Shown piece after piece: positions 43,801 to 54,204 of a stretch of DNA of 64,000 nucleotides. A program made the translations under genes and the position numbers. Positions within the stretch are counted from its first letter, which is position 1. Each line of letters begins with the position of its first letter. The stretch covers positions 35,448,425 through 35,512,424 of the forward strand of contig NC_090020.1 of assembly GCF_036417845.1 (NCBI RefSeq), written 5' to 3'. A model generated the notes under the pieces. The model was not told the DNA's origin, made no database searches, and worked only from the letters and a program-made list of their open reading frames with translations. Origin of the DNA: Apteryx mantelli. Its lineage: Eukaryota > Chordata > Aves > Apterygiformes > Apterygidae.

Positions 43801-46249
43801 ACAATCTAGTTCAATGACTCCACATGCGGAGGATGACCTATGAGTAGTGTCACGTGGTAGGAGGCACCCAATAGTTAATAGTTTTTCTATGTTGTCACTT
43901 AATTTAAAAGGGGTCAGGGAATACCCTGGGGAAGTTCTGACTTTTATGATCGACAGTCTAACCCCATTTTTCTGCTTGTTTCTTTGTATCCAACACATGA
44001 TTTCCTTTCTTCTTTGGTATTAGTGAAAATAATTTTGCTATTGCCATGCGTTTGGAAACAGCTTGTTTTTGCAGTGTCCCGAAAAATATACTAAGGCAGA
44101 AGACTTCAGGCATTCTTCCTCTGCTTTTCTTCCAGAGTTGGAGGGGGGGCTGTGAACTGGTTCTGGAGTTCCAGGAAACACCTGGGGCTCCTCTTATTGA
44201 GGAGCACTGTGAACCACAAACTCTGATTTTATTTGATGTCCATTGAAATAGTCAGAGCTCTGTGCTGTGATGCCAATAAACTCAGAAACTTTTTTTTTTA
44301 ATTTCCTCTGCTATAACTTAATAAAGTTCTTGCCAGTAGGTGGTTGTCTGTGCTAGTGTTTTTTTAAGTCTTAGTCACAATATTGGTTTTACTGGCTTGC
44401 TTGTGTCCTGAATTTTACTTTGTCACCTACACTGAAAATAGTAGTTTACCAGCAGACAAAATTTATGCTTTGCATATCCCATCAACATCACTCTCTTAAG
44501 TGAGGTGCATTTCTTGTGTAGAAGAGACTTTCCAATTTTCTTTCTTAAGGAAGACATTTATTTATGCTCCACTTTCAGTTCAGAATTCGTGTCTGTTTCT
44601 TCAGGATCTATGAAAATAGATACAGATGCCATGCTCTTTTCCTCCTTTTTATTTCATCCTGTAATGAACAAACAGAAACAAAATCTGTCATTGCTGTTAA
44701 ACTGTTTTCTTTGGAAAAGTTTTTCATCTTGTACTGTTCTGTTGGCTGTGTCATGCTCTGCTGAAATGGCTTACTCTGTGGTGTTCCATGATATCTTTTC
44801 TATTGCTGTATATTCCTTTAGTTTGCATGCTGCTCCTTCTCTTTCAACTCATCTATGCAAACACTGAATTCTGTTTTACTACTTCATGTGACTGATAGCC
44901 TGCTATTTGTGTACTTTCATCTTTGTGGTGTGTAATTAGTAGTCATGCCTTATTTATTGCATGCCAGTGTCAGCAAGTATTTTTGTTTCTCTTTGGATGT
45001 TTTGTATACTCTGGATTTTTTTCTCCCTAATGTCAATTTTACTTCCAATATTAATATTCCATATATTATATTTACATGTGTCATTAATCCAGTCTGATTA
45101 AGTTTCTGTCCTTCAATATGAGAAGTCTTTTCTGATCAATTTTTCCTGAGTTCCCTCCTCACCCATTTTTGAATGGATCCTGATTTCTTCCACGAAACAT
45201 TGCTGTTTGTATAGCTTAAATTTTTTCTTTTAAACTGTTTCATCAGAAAACAATTGATTACAAATAGCTCAGGCTTAAAGTCTGTCTGGATTTTTCTGTC
45301 TCCTGACATAGAGAAACGGGCGCTAGAAATGTTTGTGTGATGGGGAGAGGAGGAGCTGAAATTTTTTCTTGGACAATTTAGATGTTTGGTCCTCATTCCA
45401 AATCTTTGTGGTCCTTTTTCCAAATCTTTGTATTGCTTAAATTTTTGTCTATATAGAAAGCCTGTCTCGCTCAAGGAATTTAAGGTGTTTCTGTAATTAT
45501 AACCTCTTCTGCTTACAGTGTAGGATTATATGCCATGTTTTAATGAGGATTTAAAAAAAAACAGCTGTATGGAATTGGCCACACTTAAACAACTCTGTAT
45601 TGGGGGAAATATCTAATGCTAATTTAAGTGGGATCCTTCTCCTTTGTTGCCTCCCTATCCAGTAGAAGGGACCTGGAGACACCTGGTTCTGGCCAGTAAA
45701 CGCGAGGTGGGGGAGAATGTTGCGCTTTCCTTCCATGAGCTTCTTCACAGTCCCTGAGGGTCAGTCTCCCTTCCTGTGGAGACTACAGACAGCAGTGAGG
45801 ACCAGTTGCAGGAAGGTTGCTGCAACTCTGATAATGCCCTGAGCTGTCTAAGTTGCACCATGTAAACTCCTGGCTTCAAGAAGGAAGCTGGATAATTGCT
45901 TTTGCAGCCTCATCCATCTCCTGCTATTGACCGGTTCTGTGCTCCAAGCTCTTGGGAAGCCCAGACACTCACCACTTATGCTCTCCCATGTGTACTGACC
46001 AGAATTCCCTTAATGAGAGACTAGATTTCCTGAGGTCCCTAATGCTGTGTTTTATTTTATTTTTATTTTTTCTCCCCCAGTGATCTGAAGAAGAAATACA
46101 ACATAACAGCCATTCCTAAACTGGTGATTGTGAAACAAACTGGAGAAGTCATTACTGACAAAGGAAGAAAACAGATCAGAGACAAAGGGCTTTCCTGTTT
46201 CCGAGACTGGCTTGAGGGTGCAGATATCTTTCAGAATTTTTCTAGCTAA
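37532..46249 (+). CDS. NXNL2: Nucleoredoxin-like 2 (rod-derived cone viability factor 2), two coding exons
   Basis: NXNL2 is a thioredoxin-fold protein of the nucleoredoxin family, expressed in photoreceptors and other neurons. In mouse its loss causes cone, and later other sensory, dysfunction. The coding exons 37532-37833 (302 nt) and 46081-46249 (169 nt) join with a split CA|T His codon and encode 156 residues, the same length as human NXNL2. Visible features are the active site WCAPC (residues 37-41, Cys38 and Cys41), FTPLLCDFY after it, the FEVVFISSD strand (65-73), the WLALPYHDPYK segment (90-100), the cis-Pro loop TAIPKLVIVKQ (110-120) and the C-terminal DIFQNFSS. The start has a strong context, with A at -3 and G at +4 (GCAGCATGG). 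The gene lies downstream of SPIN1 on the same strand, as in human. If the intron is kept, translation stops at once and gives a 101-residue short form. Confidence 0.96.
38555..39235 (+). mobile_element. Ancient, decayed CR1/L3-type LINE fragment
   Basis: This stretch reads as a heavily decayed 3' part of an old amniote CR1/L3 ORF2, in the same orientation as NXNL2. The clearest blocks are CCTCATCTGGACTACTGTC followed by CTCAAGAAGGATAGAGTGGA (38819-38880), equivalent to the [10 protein letters not shown]...LKKDVVEL region. A later block at 39050-39215 includes AGTGGTGAATTCAAAACTGG, AAGGGAAACTTTTCCTTTCA, ACAGATGTCATAAAAGTCAA and AAACAAGGACTGGCAATTA, equivalent to the segment that ends these elements in turtles and crocodilians. 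Frames are destroyed by stops and indels. It is much older than the CR1 at 20170. The subfamily is not determined and the ends are approximate. Confidence 0.65.
39501..39515. repeat. Poly(T) tract (T15)
   Basis: A homopolymer run in the NXNL2 intron, followed by AATGACAG. It is not linked to a recognised element. Confidence 0.85.
39705..39790 (-). mobile_element. Possible MIR-like SINE remnant, reverse orientation
   Basis: GGGTTCTATTTCTGACTATG, then CCATGACTTACCCAAGTCAT, then a GTACAGAGATAAT block follow the order of the reverse complement of the MIR core (attribution string, not-done-yet polymerase III body aside): a CTGCCACTGACTT-like block, a GGGCAAGTCA-like block and a CTCTGTGCCTCA-like block. 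The match is short and decayed. Confidence 0.35.
41583..41616. repeat. Perfect 17-bp tandem duplication
   Basis: AAATATAAGAAGATTCA occurs twice in direct succession (41583-41599 and 41600-41616). It is probably a replication-slippage product within the NXNL2 intron. Confidence 0.9.
46081..46249 (+). CDS. NXNL2: NXNL2 coding exon 2
   Basis: It completes His101 and encodes DLKKKYNITAIPKLVIVKQ through GEVITDKGRKQIRDKG to ADIFQNFSS, with TAA at 46247-46249. It supplies the cis-Pro loop (Ile112-Pro113) and the last strand and helix of the thioredoxin fold. A protein lacking this exon would therefore not be a complete thioredoxin domain. It is close to mammalian NXNL2 throughout. Confidence 0.97.
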
Positions 46250-46720
46250 ACAAAACTTGGCAGATAGAAGCAAGACAAGGCATCATGGAAAATTTTGTAG
46301 GGCTCTCAAGAGTGTTGTTCAAAACAAAACGGGTAAGGCTGCATTATTTGTGTTTGCTTGTAAACAACTTCTGTTCTAGTTCAACTTGAAGATTAGATAT
46401 TCCAGTAAGTCAAAAAAAAAAAAAAGAAAATAATTACTCTTTTATTTGTATTGTTTTATTTATTATATTCAGTACAAACCAAAGCATTCCTGATAATACT
46501 GAAGAACTTTGGGAGGAAAAACTCTTTTAGACAATAACAATGGAGCTCTGTGAAATCTATGCAAATATCTGATTTTTGCAGATCTGTACAGTTAAAATTA
46601 TGTATACATACAAACCTATTTTTCTTGATCACAGAATTTTTCTGGTGATTAGCGCATATATTTTATCAAGAAAAATAAATCGTTCGCTTTAATAAATGGT
46701 TATGAAGTATATGCATTTAA
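46250..46720 (+). other. NXNL2: NXNL2 3' untranslated region
   Basis: A short AT-rich 3'UTR from the stop codon to the expected cleavage site. It includes an A13 run at about 46411-46423. It ends after two AATAAA signals and just before a GT/T-rich stretch. Confidence 0.65.
46674..46696 (+). terminator. NXNL2 poly(A) signals
   Basis: AATAAA occurs at 46674-46679 and 46691-46696 on the sense strand. It is followed at 46720-46740 by TGTGTCTGTCTTCTCTC, a good downstream GU/U-rich element. Cleavage at about 46710-46720 is expected. Confidence 0.65.
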
Positions 46721-49700
46721 TGTGTCTGTCTTCTCTCTTAGTCTAGACTGAAAATGGCATGATTTTTAAATGGCTTATGATTGTTTAGTACTTTTTTGTT
46801 GCTTTTGTTTTGGTTTGTGCGAGATTCCTGTAAGTGATGCTGAGTTTTCCTTACCTCTGGATTTTTAAATTTGGTTCCATAAGGTGAGTAGTCTTCTTCC
46901 AAGTTAGTGTCAGGCTGAGTCAAAGAATATCAGTGTGTAAGAGAAGAAAGTGTTTTCCATCTTCTCCCTTTGCCAAAGTTTGTGGGAACAGAAACATCAA
47001 AATTAATACCATCTATATGAGATGAATGGTCATGATGTTACAACTAAATTAGAGCCTAATTTGAGCACTTTCTCCACCAGTTGTTGCTTCCAGATTTGAC
47101 AGCCAGTCTTCATGATGGGGCCCAGGCCAAACACCCATGCAATTGGTGGGCTAAAGAAACACGCTTTCTGTGCAAAGCTAAGAATGTATTGATTAGACTT
47201 TGAAGACTAATTAAACTAACAAAATTATTATTAGTCCAGTTGCTAATAATTATGTTACTAACACTTACAGTCTAGATTATCCAGTTATTACAACTCATTT
47301 CCAATAAAGATACAGTTAAAATTGATATCCATAAACTTTTCAGTTAGCTACCTCTTTCTCTGTTGCTATGCTTATCCTTCATCTTGGTTCTAAGGTTAAT
47401 GGTGTTTTCCTGAAGAAGAAGAAATGGGGCTTTATGGTGAGTCATTGACATCCTAAATTCTTGGCTGGGAGGCAGACATTTATCGTGGGGATTTCTTTGC
47501 CAGGATGCTGGTTGTTTTTTCCCCCCTTACTCTGGGGTCTGTTTGACATTCTATTCACACATTTGCTCATGAGGTCTGGTTACTTGCTGTTTATTCATTG
47601 GTTTGCAATTCCATGTTGTATGTGATTTACTGTATATAATAGGCTTTACATGCATTGGAAACTTTTTATTATCCCTAAGACTAGTTTTACCCAGCTCCCG
47701 GGTTCTGATCTTAGATGGGATATATATACATTCCAGTGCTTTCATTTTCAATTCTGAACATGAAGAAACTGTACTGTAGAAAGGAAGGCCTGGGATTACT
47801 GTGTGTGCATAATTTTACCACTTAATAATCTGGTTGTGTCATTTTCTTTTAACAGAGGAAAAGATGATTTTCCCCTGACGAGTGTGTGTGTTTGGGGAGT
47901 GGAATTATATAAAAGAGGTCATATACTCCTCAAAAACAAGTACTCCAGAGAAACTGAATTGAAAATGGACAATATTAGATCTGTGAAGTGATCAGCAGAG
48001 CTGCAAGTTAGAGCCTCTCATAGCTGTTCTTAAAATTACATCTGGGGATACTGCAGACAATTTCTAATTTTCCTATCTAACCATAGAAACAGTTCTCAGG
48101 TTTGCCTCTTAACGAATACTAAGCTCCCTAGTGAATTTTCTGTGAAAGTGATATGCAGGCACTGCTTGCTGTTCTGGGATCAGCTGATGGCAAATGTATT
48201 TCAAACAGCAGCTCAGCTGTAAGATGAGAAAAGAACAGTAGAGGTTCTTCCAAAGTTTATACAAATAATGTTACCTGAATGCAGAATAAATCACATTGGC
48301 AAAAACACCTGCTGTGACCTAATACCAGATGTCGGGCATCGTTTATGCTAAGACAGGCTGGTTGGTTGTATGTAAATGGAAGAACTCGGTATTTTAAGAC
48401 TGAGGTGGAGTTAGGTCCCTTAATAGGTTAGAACACACTCATTCAATAACACAGATTCAAATTACAATTCAGCTAGGAATTTTATAATGATGAAGTGAGG
48501 ATATGTATTATACAGAGTATCTGTTTTAGCTTCTATCTAGGGCTGTCATTTTTGCACATCAGTGTTTGGGATCTCAAAATATTTGTTTTCCTTGTAATGG
48601 AAAATATTTGCTTGTTAGTAGCACCTCGTGCATATGAGAAGTTAGAGGAGCAGATCTCAATGGGGCAACAGTAGAAGTGAGGTTTGTTATTACTTTGAAC
48701 ATGTGTCTACTGGGAACCAGACTTATTTGCATACTAATACTTGAATTTGTGGAATTATTGCCCCTTTAACTTCCTAAAACCAAAGTCTTAAATATGCCTT
48801 AAGTTCTCTAGCAGCTTTCTACTGTCTCTTCCTTCTATCACAGTTTCCTTGAATATTAGTGTACCCAGCTCTTTTCCTCAGGGGGTGGGAAGGGGAGGGA
48901 GAGTACATTTTTCCTGTATAACAGTAGATGGTGGCATAGTGGCTGTTAACCAAAAAACAACTAAGGTTAAGAAGAACAGTGTCCATCCTTATTCCATTGG
49001 ATAAGATATTGCCCATCAGTAAATGACTTACGGAACAATATATGTTAAGATTGCTTAAGAACCTACAGTCTTGAATTATTGTAGATTTATAGGGAGGTAT
49101 TTTGCTAAGAAAAATGGTAGGGATTATCTGTTGATACTTTGTGAATTGATCCATAGAGTGATTTTTGAGGAAGATGACTAGTTTTTATGTTCAGATAAAT
49201 GCTGCAGGCTCTCCTGTGACCACTGAACATATCATTTGTGAGGAGGCAAAGCATGATGGCAGATTTACTAATGAAATAAGCAGTATCACTCTAAGTGAAC
49301 CCAGCATCTTTCCCTGTATATTTTGCTCATCTTTTATTTCTTTATTCCCTCTTCATGTACTGCTCTGCTACCCATTAGGCATTCTGTGTTCTTCCCGAAG
49401 AGCTACTGTTGTCAAACTTCAATAGTTCTGTTCCCATTCAATATTTTCAAATAAATAATATGCTTATAATAGTAGGGTTCTTTTAGGGCAAGATTACTTA
49501 GCAGAAATATATATATTTAAAAAGGCAGAATGGTGCTATATGCTGGAGATACAAAATTTTGAACATAATTCATTTCATTAATGGTGTCTGAAACACAAAC
49601 CCTCAAGTACCTTCCCTCTCTTAGTGTTATAGACCTGGATTCATTTTTAATTCTTCTGGGCTTTGATTCTTTCTCAGCTAGGGTCACAAGTCTTTCTGCA

Positions 49701-50423
49701 TTAATCACCAAAGCTATCTCCCTACTGAATAATAATCCTTTATGATAGGAGTATTCTTCTGTTGCAGATACCAAACTCTTTGCTTCCTCTGGGGTATAAT
49801 TTATGTATATTTGTCTTCTAATTAGCAAAAGTCATCTGTGCTGTACCAGAATGATTCCTATTTCTGACCATTTTTCTCTTGCAGTGTCATTATTGCAAAT
49901 GGTTTAAAATATTAAAATCAACATCTGACATAATCAAAAAACAAATAGGTCTAAAATGCTGTTGTCTATGGACAGTTGCCTTTACAGATACAGAGACCTT
50001 CAAGACTGAGAAACTGAAAGAGCTAAAATGAATGGATTTTAGGCCAGCCTAAGGTTGACTTCATCTCACTGCAATGGTCACTGGAATTTAAGCATGTCCT
50101 TAATGTGGTTTGCCTCTCTTGCCCTACTACTGCTGCTGGCTGGCCTGTGAAAGAACACAAACCAGAAAGAATTACTGGGTCGGACTAAAACCTGCAATTA
50201 GTCAGAAGTAGGGGCACATACTGTGCATACGTGAAGCCTACATATGTGTAAATGTAAAAATATATATATATTTGTTTATTACATTATTGCAATTTTTGGA
50301 TGACTTGCAGTGAAAGGAATTTTCAAGCTCATTTTAGCCTTTGGGACTGTTATCTAGAAGACTCTTTGGGGAGCTCTGGGAAGAAAACAACAAATCTACA
50401 AATGCCAGAATGTGATGGGAGCA

Positions 50424-50425
<2 letters not shown>

Positions 50426-50462
<37 letters not shown>
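50426..50462. repeat. (AT)n microsatellite, 37 bp
   Basis: An uninterrupted alternating AT run of about 18 units. It is likely to vary in length between individuals. Confidence 0.95.
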
Positions 50463-50464
<2 letters not shown>

Positions 50465-52109
50465 CAGAAAATAGTGATGTTTATCAAAACTCTTAGGTTT
50501 CCTCTGGGAGTAGAAAATAGAAATTAACATTTTTTTCTATCATGAGCTAAAAGAAGTGTATAATTATGAGCTTTTGGCTGTAGAATAAAGATCTAAAATG
50601 GGCACTGCCCCCTTGGAAGTTTCTTCAAATGCTGTAATGGTTTCTTGAATATGTATTTTCAATATAAGTTTAATATTTCATTTTGCATCTCAGTTGACAG
50701 TAAATCCAAGATGAAGTAATAGTAACTTTGTGCAAATAGAAGAAAGAGTAGACTGCAAAGAAGTATTCTTTAGAAAAAAGGAACAGTTGATGCATACATG
50801 ACAGCCTTTTGCTTTCTATGACATTTCCAACCTGTGCAAGAGCTGATTTTGCTTTTTGTGTGACTGGGTTATTTGTGAAGACCAGGTGCTGATAAGAGTC
50901 ACCTCTAGCACTTCCATGTCCTGTGTATAGGCAATACTAATAAATGGGCAACTCTAAATTCTCTCCTCTCAGTTTCCATGAAGATGAACATATAGATGAG
51001 CAAATCCCTAATAGAGATGGATTTAGATCTTCTACATTCTCTGTTTTGTTTAAATCTCTCTAAATCAAGTTCAAGGCAATTCTTGACTCTCTGATGTTAA
51101 GAAATGCTGTCAACATGAACTGCAGAAGTTACTAAGGGAAATGCTGTTTCTATCCCAAAAAAAACAAATTTAAGCACAGCAGTACACTCCTGAGTAAATA
51201 CGTGTTGAAATAATTTAGCACAGGGGTGTTCTCAGATTCCTGTAACAGTGGGAATCTAGATGTGAGCCCTGACAATTCATTTGGATAAACAAAACTGCAC
51301 AGGCAGGTTTTGAATAGATAAAAATATTGCCCCAGAAGTGTTTTGGACTATGCTGATAATGTAATTGTGCCTACTGAGATTTATAAGCAGTTGATAAAGG
51401 CATAGGTCCTTGGAATGATAAACAACTGTTTTGCATAGGCAGTAGCTGTAGCTCCCCTCCCCTTCACATACTAATAATCATAAGTGCACACACAGGACAT
51501 TGAAGAAAATATTTTTTCAGATGAGTGTTTTTCTGAGTAAGATATGAGTGCACAATTCCAGCACATGCATAAAATTTACTGGTATTACTACACTTGGAAT
51601 GAATTGTTTTAAAGGAGTTTGTTTTAAGCAATAGGTGTAACTTTGTGTCAGAATGAGTTTTTTTAGTGAGATTTGGAGGTGGTTCTAGTTTGGCTTTGAA
51701 ATTCATTCAGGTGTCTAACAGGACTGGTTGAGACCCAAGCGTTCCTTGACAGAAAGTCAAGCCTGCTTAGACATAAACAAGAACATTTTTAGTCATGTTT
51801 CGTATATGCAGCCATCTACTGGTTATATTTACCTCTTACTTTGAGATTAAAAACAATTTTCTGAGCCTCAAATGGTACCATATAGCCCCTAGTCTCTTTC
51901 ATTTTGCAAGTAACAGCTTTTCTACTCCCAGTTTCTCCCTTTGTAGCATAGAATAACAGAAAGAGTGCTGTCTCTGAAGACTGAGATTGCTTGAAAGGTG
52001 TTTCTGGAGCTCCCAAGTATGCTGATGCACTGCCAATGCCTGCTCATTTTGACCCAGTATAGTAATCATCTCTATATAGTGTATATGTATAGTACAGTAT
52101 ATAGTAATA

Positions 52110-52148
52110 GTGTGTATATATGTGTGTGTGTATATATATATATATATA
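52110..52148. repeat. Compound TG/TA microsatellite
   Basis: An alternating purine-pyrimidine tract of 39 bp: GTGTGTATATATG, then (TG)n, then (TA)n. It is flanked by related ATAGTAATCA segments at about 52058-52070 and 52146-52156, which suggests local duplication. Confidence 0.9.
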
Positions 52149-54178
52149 GTAATCAACTCTAGAGGCATGCATCTGTTTCATTGTTGGTTACACCAAAGCA
52201 AAGGTCCATGATATATGTCTAGGTAACTTTTCCTACAGCTTTCCAAAGTTACCATCACATGTAGTCCTTTGTGGTGGAGAGAGCAAAGCCTGAAAGGGCA
52301 AGCAAAGTGGATGGGTTGAGATCTTGATCGTATCCTTGTGCCCCACTCCTGACTTGCTTGTCAGCACTGAAACACATACACTTTGCTCGCTGGTTCCATA
52401 TTGAGTGCTGCAGCTAGTCCCTGGTTATAAAAAGTGCTGCTTTTACTAATAACCTTAATGAACACCTATGGCCAGCATAGTATTGGCATAGTATCTCAAC
52501 TTAGATTTGAAATTGATACATTGTCACACTCCTCCAGGAGAACAGTTCCTTTCTGAAGTAGGATCTGTTTTGAAATCTAAATGATTGCATATTTAAGGTT
52601 ACACATGAATTTGAGTTATGTGTGTGGAGGATTTTGCTGCACGTGGTGTAGAAGGAGAGATCACGTGCAGATATCAAGGCAGAGGTATCCCACATACAGG
52701 AAAAGGAAAGACACCACTGTTTGGTGTGCAAGTAGCCGTAACTGCAACCATGAAAGGAACTTATAGGGAAAGTTGTTGGGACTGCTGGCTGAAAGAGGTG
52801 TGGGGCTGTGAAAATAAAATCCTCCTGTGCTTGTTTAAGACATCCTACATTCAGGGAAGTGGAATATTCTTTGTAAATGAACAAGTTTGGACCCCACCCC
52901 AAAAAAATAAAAATAAAAAAAATTAGAAGATGGTGAATTGCAACTTCAAGTCCTTGAGTTTTTGCTTAGATCAAGGGAGTAGGCATCAAATTTGTCTGAA
53001 CCTGCTAGCAAAAGTCCAAACCGAAGCAACTTTCTGATAGGAATTTTGTGAAGCAGTGCACAAAAGCAAACCAGCAAATTCATCTTAGCCCACTTCTTGG
53101 CAATTTATGTTCTGTTGCACTTCAATTTTGGAATAGCCTGAAAATTACTGGTGGGATGAACTCAAATTTGTGAGTCCTGGTAGAATGTTCCTTACAAATC
53201 AAGTCACAGTTTGTAATCTTATTACCAAATTTGTTTTAAAAAGAGTCAACACGCCTCTCCTTTGAGAGAAAACTGTCAATTTGAGCTATTTATTTTCAAT
53301 CCCATCCTAGAACATTGCTTATCTAATTGTCACATGCCAAAGCACAATATATGAGCTCTGAGGACACCAGAAGCTATGTTAAAAGTATTTGCTGTGTTAA
53401 AGCTTAAAGGAAAGCTGTGACAGTCAAGTGCAGCCTGGATATGCGATAGAATCTTCCCAGCTGTACTTGTTGACAAGCTGTACTTGGTGACAAATAATTT
53501 GTTGCTACGCCCCACTCTCATTCAGCAGGTGCATAATCCACTGATGCAGGGTGTCCTGCAGTATTTATGTGGCTTTCAGAAGGATGGTTTAATTGTCCTG
53601 TTGGATAGAACCAGGGCAATTACTGAGGCTGTGAAGGTCTCTTCCACTTGCAATAGTAAGGGAGTTGTGTTTAAGAGTTAAGCAGGCTAAAAAGACACAG
53701 AGCCAGCTGATGCTGCTCCTGGCTGGGATGGAGAAGCAAAAGGGGGATTGCATATTAGTCTGGGTTTGCTGGCTGCCAATTGCCTTCAGGCTGGTATCTG
53801 TTGCTGTAGATCCCAAAGGCAAGCGTAGCTCAAACTATACAGCAAGGGGGAAGGAAGGGCCAATCCTGCTCCCTCTGTGTTCCCTGTGCTTTCCGAGTGG
53901 AAGAGCAAAGCTGAGATCCAACTGCGAGAGCTGAACTTGAATGCTTGTCTGAGGGTACCAAAAAGTCAGACTTGGTCTTTCTCTAGGTGAAGTAAAGGAG
54001 GGGAAAGACTGCAAACTGCATTTGTCACATCCCCCTCTCCCCAGCTCCACTCTGCCCACATTTTGAAATCCTCTCTGTTGGGTTGCCTTATGATACTCAG
54101 AGTTCATTTCTAAATCCTCAGGTTTTTATCTAAGGAAGAGATTCGCAGTTCTTGAGTACTCATGAGACAGGCTATTTT

Positions 54179-54204
54179 AATCTCACCAGGCATCTGGTGA
54201 GATT
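54179..54204. repeat. Perfect 11-bp inverted repeat (hairpin)
   Basis: AATCTCACCAG (54179-54189), a GCAT spacer and CTGGTGAGATT (54194-54204) are exact reverse complements. The repeat is intergenic with no known function. Confidence 0.85.

Larger units (their letters stand above)
37834..46080 (+). other. NXNL2: NXNL2 intron (8.2 kb)
   Basis: It runs from donor GTGAGT at 37834 to a classic acceptor with a long pyrimidine tract (TTTATTTTTTCTCCCCCAG) ending at 46080. The first roughly 120 bp belong to the CpG island and the rest is AT-rich. It contains an ancient CR1/L3-type fragment (38555-39235), a T15 run (39501-39515), a possible MIR-like remnant on the minus strand (39705-39790) and a 17-bp perfect tandem duplication (41583-41616). 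No internal exon is supported. Confidence 0.9.

Noticed and set aside
52501-52902. 133-codon minus-strand open frame and overlapping plus-strand frames
   Set aside because: Composition is ordinary, there is no recognisable motif, and no CpG island or splice-consistent neighbouring exons were seen.
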